A stretch of DNA of 11,449 bases from Gemmatimonadota bacterium (GTDB lineage Bacteria > Gemmatimonadota > Gemmatimonadetes > Longimicrobiales > Longimicrobiaceae): assembly GCA_019348475.1 (NCBI GenBank), contig JAHWJJ010000089.1, positions 1 through 11,449 on the forward strand. The letters are read 5' to 3'. The translations under genes and the position numbers were made by a program. This document shows, piece after piece, positions 7,701 through 11,449 of the stretch (positions within the stretch are counted from its first letter, which is position 1; each line of letters opens with the position of its first letter). The notes below the pieces were generated by a model. That model made no database searches, was not told the origin of the DNA, and saw only the letters and a program-made list of their open reading frames with translations.

Positions 7701-10557
7701 CGGTGACGGCATCTCGTTCAGCAACGCCGATGGGGCAAGCAACTTCACCGGCACCACTACGCTCAACGGCGGCAACGCCGGCGTGGACGTGGTGAGCGGA
7801 TCCAGCGGCGCCATCGCCTTCGGCGCCGGCACCGGGATCACCAACGCGTCGGGGGTCGGCCTGCACGTGAACAACGGGGCCGCTTCGGCCAACGTCAGCT
7901 ACGCGGGCACGCTGAGCAGCAGCGGCACGGGAATTCCGGCGCAGGTGGAGGGCGTGAGCGGTGGCACGGTGACGGTGTCCGGCAACGTCACGTCCACGGG
8001 CCAGGGAATCCTGGTGCAGAACAACACCGGCGGCACCATCGCCTTCGACGGCACCAGCAAGTCGCTGTCGACCGGCGCGAACGCGGCGGTGACGGCGTCG
8101 ACCAACCCGGGCGCCACCGTGCGCTTTGCCGGCGGCGGCCTGGCCATCACCACGACGGCCGGTGCGGGCTTCACCGCCAGCGGTGGCGGCACCGTCTCGG
8201 TCACGGGCGCAGGCAACACCATCGCCTCCAGCACGGGGACGGCGCTCTCGCTCGCTTCGGTGAGCACGGGCGCCAGTGGGGTCAACCTGGCCAGCGTGTC
8301 GGCCAACGGCGGGGCGGGCGGCATCGTGCTGAACACGCTCACCGGCGTGGGCGTGCAGGTGAACGGCGGCATCATTCAGAACACCACCGGTCCGGCGGTC
8401 CTGCTCACCGGCCTCGCCGGCCTGACCAGCCAGGTGGAACTGTCGGGGATGACGCTGAGCCGCAGCGCGGGAACCGGCGCGGTGGTGAGCGGCACCACCT
8501 TCGGTACGCTGGCGCTGGGCGCGAGCTCCGTGAGCGCCACGGGCGGTCCCACGGCGCTTAGCCTGACCACCGGGTCGCTGTCAGGTACCATCTCCAGCAT
8601 CGCCGCCTCGGGCGTTACGGCGGGGACGCACGCCGTTTCGCTCACCGGCGTGGGCGGCACCTACACGGTGAGCGGCGGCACGGTGAACGGCACCAGCAGC
8701 GGCGACGCCTTGCGGGTGAGCGGCGGGAACGCGGTCGCCACCTGGAACAACACGCTGGCCGCCACGCTTGCCGGTGGGCGCTCCGTGAACATTGGCAGCA
8801 CCACGGGCGGCAGCCACACGTTCGCCAACACGGTGACGGCGGGGAACGCGTCCGCGGGCGTGTCCATAACCGGCAATGCCGGGAGCGTGACTATGCCGGG
8901 GCTTAGCCTGGGGACCAGCGTGGCGCGCTTCTCCGCCACTCCGCTCACGCTGCAGATGGGGAGCGGCAACGTGAGCCTGGGCGCGGTGAGCATCTTCACG
9001 ACGGGCGGCTCGGCGACCGCGCTGGGGATGACCTCGGCGGCGGGGTCGGGCACCCTCTCGGTCGCCAGCGGCACCATCGATGTGGCGGGCTCGGCTGCGG
9101 TGAACGTCGCGCCCAGCTCGGGCACGCAGCCGCTTTCCATCTCGCTCACAACCGTGAACGCCAACGGCGGCACTAGCGGCGTGATCCTGAACGGCACCAG
9201 CGGAAGCTTCACCGTGACGGGCACCGGCTCCACGGCCGGCTCGGGCGGTACCATCCAGAACACTTCCGGCAACGCGATCTCGCTGAGCAGCGCCAGCAAC
9301 GTCCAGATCTCACTGATGAGCCTGCAGCCGGACGGGAGCGGGTGGATGGGTACCAACCTGAGCGGCACCAACTCCCTGTCCCGTTCGACCGTGGACTACC
9401 TGGGCACCGCGCCGGGCGGGGCATACGCTTTCCGAGTGGCCAACACCAACACCAACGCGACCATCACGCTGGACGGCACCACGTTCCAGAACAAGATGGA
9501 CGGCACCACGTCAGTGTCCATCTCGGCCATGGGCAATTCGGTGATCACGTTCAACGCCATCGACAGCAACACGGGCGATGCCTTCCCCAGCCGCTATCAG
9601 AACCTCTTCGGCAGCGGTATCGTGGTGGGCTCGGGTGACGACGTTGGCTCCACCGCCACCGTCACGGCGAACGTCTCGAACACCAGCTTCCTGAACGCGC
9701 CCTCGAACGGCCTCACCAACCTGGAGCTGGGGGTGACGCAGAACGCCACGCTGGTGCCCAACATTGCCAACAACGTCTTCGACAAGGTGGCGCTGCCCCT
9801 GGCAACGGTGGGTGTCATCAACCTCAACGCCACCGTGATGGGCCGGGTGGGCTCGAACACCACCTCGGGGGTGATCTCGGGGAACAGCATCACGAACATT
9901 CGCAGTGGTGCGGGCCCGACGTTCGCCTACGACCCCGCCGGCACCAACGGGTACGTGGGCATGCGCGTCGCGATCGATAACGACGCCGGCGGGGTGAACC
10001 ACAAGTTGCAGATCCTGAACAACACCATCACCAATGTTGCGCGCCAGGGCCTGCTGGTGTCCGCCCGCGGGGCGGCCAACAACGTGAACGTGCTGGTACA
10101 GGGGAACACCATCGGAACGGCGGCCGCTCCGGTCGGTACGGCGTCGGCGCGCCGCGGCGTGGAGATCGAGGCGCAGACGACGGCCACGCTGAAGTTGCAG
10201 GTGGCGAACAACCCCAGCATCGTGGGCGGTACCAGCGCGTCCAACTCTGCGCTTCACATCCGGGCGGGTGTGAACTCCGGCGCCACCTCTGCCGTTCAGG
10301 CCACGGTCACGGGCAACACCATCGCCAACCCCAACGCTGGCACCAACGACGGCCGCTTCAGGGCCGAGACGGTGTTTGGCAACAACGGGACGATGTGCCT
10401 GGACCTGCGCGACAACGTACTGGAAAGTGCCGCCAAGGAGTTCCAGACCAACAACAACGGCGGTACGTACGGCCGCAACGCCTCAGGCAACACCGGCACC
10501 ATCACCACGGTCGGTGTGGTGGGGGCTGTGGCCTCCTGTACGCTGCCCTCCTTCTGA
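4723..10557 (+). CDS. Giant repetitive surface lipoprotein: shared domain, Ig-like domains and right-handed beta-helix
   Basis: A 1,944-residue predicted surface lipoprotein. Residues 1-19 are a signal peptide ending at Cys19 (MSLRRR, hydrophobic core, AVSC; the lipobox is imperfect, with Ala at -3; Ser at +2). Residues about 28-198 are the domain shared with the propeller lipoprotein at 578 (Cys45-x10-Cys56, GGQ, LSASNF, TGTVSV, RWRF, VYV). Residues about 200-283 are a Big_2 Ig-like domain (LTWSSSDGAVATVD, GVVSAVAAGTATITA). Residues about 285-380 are a cadherin/Ig-like domain (LNADGSLQY, DTIPFQLTDG). From about 380 (YWYVRPGGTGDGR, FPFGTLAQAQ, GDTILVL) to the end is a Gly/Thr/Ser/Ala-rich right-handed beta-helix with many N-x-(I/V)-x-N and GG-T-I turns, and internal repeats at 6448-8742. 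The last 80 or so residues contain Cys in GTMCLDLRDN and VASCTLPSF, a likely disulphide cap. No catalytic motif is visible. Roles could include adhesion or polysaccharide binding, but this is inference. Single-gene transcript, ended by a terminator at 10568. Confidence 0.88.
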   Translation: MSLRRRALFLAGLFVAVSCSDAGNPLEPGPTPRPRPVDALQVLQCAVNIPTATMQCALPQPNAGGALAAGQMITGGQNKYVTLSASNFASTASSLEFNVTVKSLMRQALGTENGETLHANGVRVWFADDPVAQPTGTVSVDSASGVGTLLTAPTPYFQYDTILRTNQTSKPKRWRFDFSGGATNIQFKVYVVAQVQYPNGWVDVTPPLDTLAPGATVDLDGIAYDARADSAPAVSQTLTWSSSDGAVATVDAGTGVVSAVAAGTATITASNGTQTGSATIVVNTRPAFVVDSILAISNVTIPEPAPGLLEGASDGDGHTPSVVPDTVTTARGGTAWLNADGSLQYLSKAGFAGRDTIPFQLTDGVSRRPAYAVVDVAASSYWYVRPGGTGDGRDRFPFGTLAQAQDSAAAGDTILVLANGVQQVDGPVTLKADQAILGQGIPTSLTREVNGQTVTILAAGAAPGLTNTAAGATVTLGTGNVIRGVGITAAAGAAISGSGFGALFVREVDVNPAGPALLLATGAVDAVFGTLSSTGSATTGVSLTGVTGTLTATAGAIGNATGTAFHVSGGSADVSYAGSISNSAGPAVSISGRTGGTLTLSGTITDTGAGISVTGNTGGTIEFTGSSKSISTGTGAGVSLATNTGATISFAGGGLAVSTTSGAGFTATGGGTVSVTGAGNSIATTSGTALDLNGVSTGTGGASFVSVSANGAASGITLANLTGAGVQVTGTGTTAGSGGTIQNTTGHAVSLASLAGADSVRLQYINVSGGAGGNAGVFGSAFGTLRVAGLSVGTTGGPALSLSTGTLNGGFSSLSSVNSANNGVILTSVDGSFTAAAGTISNAGSTGFAVAGGGVSATYQGGISQGANNAPLVAVSGSHTGTLTFDTGTLSASTGTGLSFNAADGAYAFNGTTTLNGGDAGIDITNGSTGTFTFGTGTSVTSPTGSAFTVYGSSPTVAYSGNLTKGNAGLLVEIGEQPGGSVTFQTGTLAATAGDGISFSNADGASNFTGTTTLNGGNAGVDVVSGSSGAIAFGAGTGITNASGVGLHVNNGAASANVSYAGTLSSSGTGIPAQVEGVSGGTVTVSGNVTSTGQGILVQNNTGGTIAFDGTSKSLSTGANAAVTASTNPGATVRFAGGGLAITTTAGAGFTASGGGTVSVTGAGNTIASSTGTALSLASVSTGASGVNLASVSANGGAGGIVLNTLTGVGVQVNGGIIQNTTGPAVLLTGLAGLTSQVELSGMTLSRSAGTGAVVSGTTFGTLALGASSVSATGGPTALSLTTGSLSGTISSIAASGVTAGTHAVSLTGVGGTYTVSGGTVNGTSSGDALRVSGGNAVATWNNTLAATLAGGRSVNIGSTTGGSHTFANTVTAGNASAGVSITGNAGSVTMPGLSLGTSVARFSATPLTLQMGSGNVSLGAVSIFTTGGSATALGMTSAAGSGTLSVASGTIDVAGSAAVNVAPSSGTQPLSISLTTVNANGGTSGVILNGTSGSFTVTGTGSTAGSGGTIQNTSGNAISLSSASNVQISLMSLQPDGSGWMGTNLSGTNSLSRSTVDYLGTAPGGAYAFRVANTNTNATITLDGTTFQNKMDGTTSVSISAMGNSVITFNAIDSNTGDAFPSRYQNLFGSGIVVGSGDDVGSTATVTANVSNTSFLNAPSNGLTNLELGVTQNATLVPNIANNVFDKVALPLATVGVINLNATVMGRVGSNTTSGVISGNSITNIRSGAGPTFAYDPAGTNGYVGMRVAIDNDAGGVNHKLQILNNTITNVARQGLLVSARGAANNVNVLVQGNTIGTAAAPVGTASARRGVEIEAQTTATLKLQVANNPSIVGGTSASNSALHIRAGVNSGATSAVQATVTGNTIANPNAGTNDGRFRAETVFGNNGTMCLDLRDNVLESAAKEFQTNNNGGTYGRNASGNTGTITTVGVVGAVASCTLPSF
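6448..8742 (+). repeat. Internal repeats of the beta-helix, in long-short-short-long order
   Basis: Each unit begins with an aromatic residue in a motif like YxGxL...V.G..GG(T/S)(L/V)T. Starts lie at 6448, 7297, 7597 and 7900, and the next motif (WNNTL) at 8743. This gives units of 283, 100, 101 and 281 residues. The two long units match over most of their length, for example GGGTVSVTGAGN at 6733 and 8188 and the IQNTTG region at 6904 and 8359, both 1,455 nt apart. A partial third match (TGTGSTAGSGGTIQNTSGN) lies at 9214. A second motif, FG(A/T)L with (G)GPALxL and VSLTGV, recurs at 6220, 7066 and 8500. The copies differ at many codons, so the duplications are old. Confidence 0.8.
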
Positions 10558-10567
10558 CCCGCTTCAC

Positions 10568-10603
10568 CGGGCCGGGGCTCAGCGGGAGCCCCGGCCCGTT
10601 TTT
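10568..10603 (+). terminator. Intrinsic terminator after the giant lipoprotein gene
   Basis: A perfect 12-bp GC-rich stem (10568-10579 with 10587-10598), which can extend by one pair into the 7-nt loop, followed by TTTTT and then a C7 run. It starts 10 nt after the stop codon. The next gene begins only 31 nt beyond it. Confidence 0.92.
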
Positions 10604-10622
10604 CCCCCCCGCTCAAAACGTG

Positions 10623-10630
10623 AGGAGGTG
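10623..10630 (+). promoter_or_regulatory. Very strong Shine-Dalgarno site of the first tail-collar gene
   Basis: AGGAGGTG, a near-complete match to the 16S rRNA 3' end, with the GGAGG core 6 nt before the ATG at 10635. It fixes the start and suggests high translation once the mRNA is made. Confidence 0.85.
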
Positions 10631-10634
10631 GTGG

Positions 10635-11135
10635 ATGTCCGAGCCGTTCCTATCGGAAATCAAGATCATGTCGTTCAACTTCCCCCCCAAAGGGTGGGCG
10701 TTGTGCAACGGGCAACTCTTGCCCATCAACCAGAACCAGGCGCTGTTCGCGCTCCTGGGGACCACGTACGGGGGCAACGGACAGACCAACTTCGCCCTTC
10801 CCAACCTCCGCGGCCGCGTGCCCATCCACTTTGGCGGCGCCCACACGTTGGGCGAGGCGGCCGGCAGCACGAGCGTCACCGTCAACATCCAGCAGCTTCC
10901 CACTCACATCCACTCCATGCAGGCCACCGCGCAACCCGCAGCCGGGGACGACGCCACGAACAACGTGCTGGCCCAGGCCGGACTCAACATGTACACCACC
11001 TTCGCCTCGGCGGTGGCCATGGGTGCACAGTCGGTCACCAACGTCGGCGGGAGCCAGCCGCACAACAACATGATGCCGTACCTGACGTTAAACTTCTGTA
11101 TCGCTCTGCAGGGTATCTTCCCCTCCCGCAACTGA
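10635..11135 (+). CDS. Phage tail-collar domain protein, microcystin-dependent protein (MdpB) family
   Basis: A complete 166-residue protein with the tail-collar domain (Pfam Collar, COG4675 type). Visible family marks: the N-terminal SEIKIMSFNFPPKGWALCNGQ, LLPINQNQALFALLGTTYGG, the signature FALPNLRGRVPIHFG at residues about 56-70, VTVNIQQLPTHIHSM with the HxH pair, and the C-terminal PHNNMMPYLTLNFCIALQG. In phages the collar domain lies in tail fibre or collar proteins. The stand-alone bacterial members have no settled function, and I do not assign one. No signal peptide. The gene is followed after 15 nt by a paralogue. It starts 31 nt after a strong terminator without a visible promoter of its own. 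Confidence 0.93.
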   Translation: MSEPFLSEIKIMSFNFPPKGWALCNGQLLPINQNQALFALLGTTYGGNGQTNFALPNLRGRVPIHFGGAHTLGEAAGSTSVTVNIQQLPTHIHSMQATAQPAAGDDATNNVLAQAGLNMYTTFASAVAMGAQSVTNVGGSQPHNNMMPYLTLNFCIALQGIFPSRN

Positions 11136-11150
11136 CGGAGACCCACCCCC

Positions 11151-11449
11151 ATGGCACAACCCTATGTAGGCGAGATCCGGATGTTCGCCGGAAACTTCGC
11201 GCCCAACGGCTGGATGTTCTGCGAGGGGCAGACGCTGCCCATTTCGGAGAACGACGTGCTCTTTCAGCTCATTGGCACCACCTATGGCGGTGACGGCGAG
11301 GAGACTTTCAACCTGCCGAACCTGGCCAGCCGGGTGCCGATCCACATGGGCACGGGTCCCGATGGAACCACGTACCAGATCGGAGAAATGGCCGGGACGG
11401 AGCAGGAGACGCTGACGGTGCAGCAGATTCCCGCCCACAGCCACGCGGT
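11151..11449 (+). CDS. Second tail-collar (MdpB-family) protein, truncated by the window end
   Basis: The first 99 residues of a paralogue of the preceding protein. The start is MAQPYVGEIRMFAGNFAPNG, then CEGQTLPIS, LFQLIGTTYGGDGEETF, NLPNLASRVPIHMG and VQQIPAHSHA. It is aligned with its neighbour throughout; the usual LRGRVP is LASRVP here. GGAG lies 10 nt before the ATG and the upstream stop is 15 nt away, so the two genes form an operon. The C-terminal half is outside the window; family members are usually about 170-190 residues. Confidence 0.92.
   Translation, partial: MAQPYVGEIRMFAGNFAPNGWMFCEGQTLPISENDVLFQLIGTTYGGDGEETFNLPNLASRVPIHMGTGPDGTTYQIGEMAGTEQETLTVQQIPAHSHA

Noticed and set aside
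4633..7866. Minus-strand open frame of 1,077 codons opposite the giant lipoprotein gene
   Set aside because: Its codons mirror the GC-rich third positions of the + strand gene. The product is Arg/Gly/Ala/Val-rich without recognisable domains, and the + strand frame has a signal peptide, domains and repeats.
10635..11449. Prophage or tailocin region, judged from the tail-collar domains
   Set aside because: No other phage structural, lysis or integration genes are visible. Tandem MdpB-type genes occur in bacterial genomes outside prophages.

Overview
The window is high-GC bacterial DNA with strong codon-position GC bias; this is why long unused open frames appear on the opposite strand of most genes. 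I infer an organism in or near the Gemmatimonadota (Longimicrobium-like). The reasons are the type of surface lipoproteins, the short G/C-rich 8-bp tandem repeats between genes, and the tandem tail-collar (microcystin-dependent protein type) genes. This assignment rests on recollection of such genomes, not on a search.

Layout, all real genes on the + strand: (1) An 8-bp tandem repeat, then a small XRE-type helix-turn-helix antitoxin-like gene that is split by a one-base frameshift. (2) A lipoprotein with a novel-looking N-terminal domain and a C-terminal TolB-like beta-propeller. (3) The ribosomal pair rplU-rpmA with its own promoter, an overlapping Shine-Dalgarno/stop junction and a strong terminator. 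(4) A second 8-bp tandem repeat (two exact 40-bp super-units) in the leader of an AlaC-type aminotransferase gene, which ends at a terminator. (5) A long leader with a candidate promoter, then a giant 1,944-residue repetitive beta-helix lipoprotein. (6) A terminator, then at once two tandem tail-collar (MdpB-like) genes, the second cut by the window end.

The two lipoproteins flanking rplU-rpmA-alaC share one N-terminal domain of about 160-180 residues, including a conserved Cys-x10-Cys pair and a shared RWRF...VYV end. In one gene it carries a propeller, in the other an Ig-like plus beta-helix stalk. It therefore looks like an interchangeable surface-presentation module. The giant protein is built from internal units in a long-short-short-long order (283, 100, 101 and 281 residues). 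The tail-collar genes begin only about 30 nt after the giant gene's terminator, with no visible promoter, so read-through may link them to it. The housekeeping genes (rplU, rpmA, alaC) have no evident functional tie to the surface genes. No tRNA, rRNA, CRISPR array or insertion sequence was seen.
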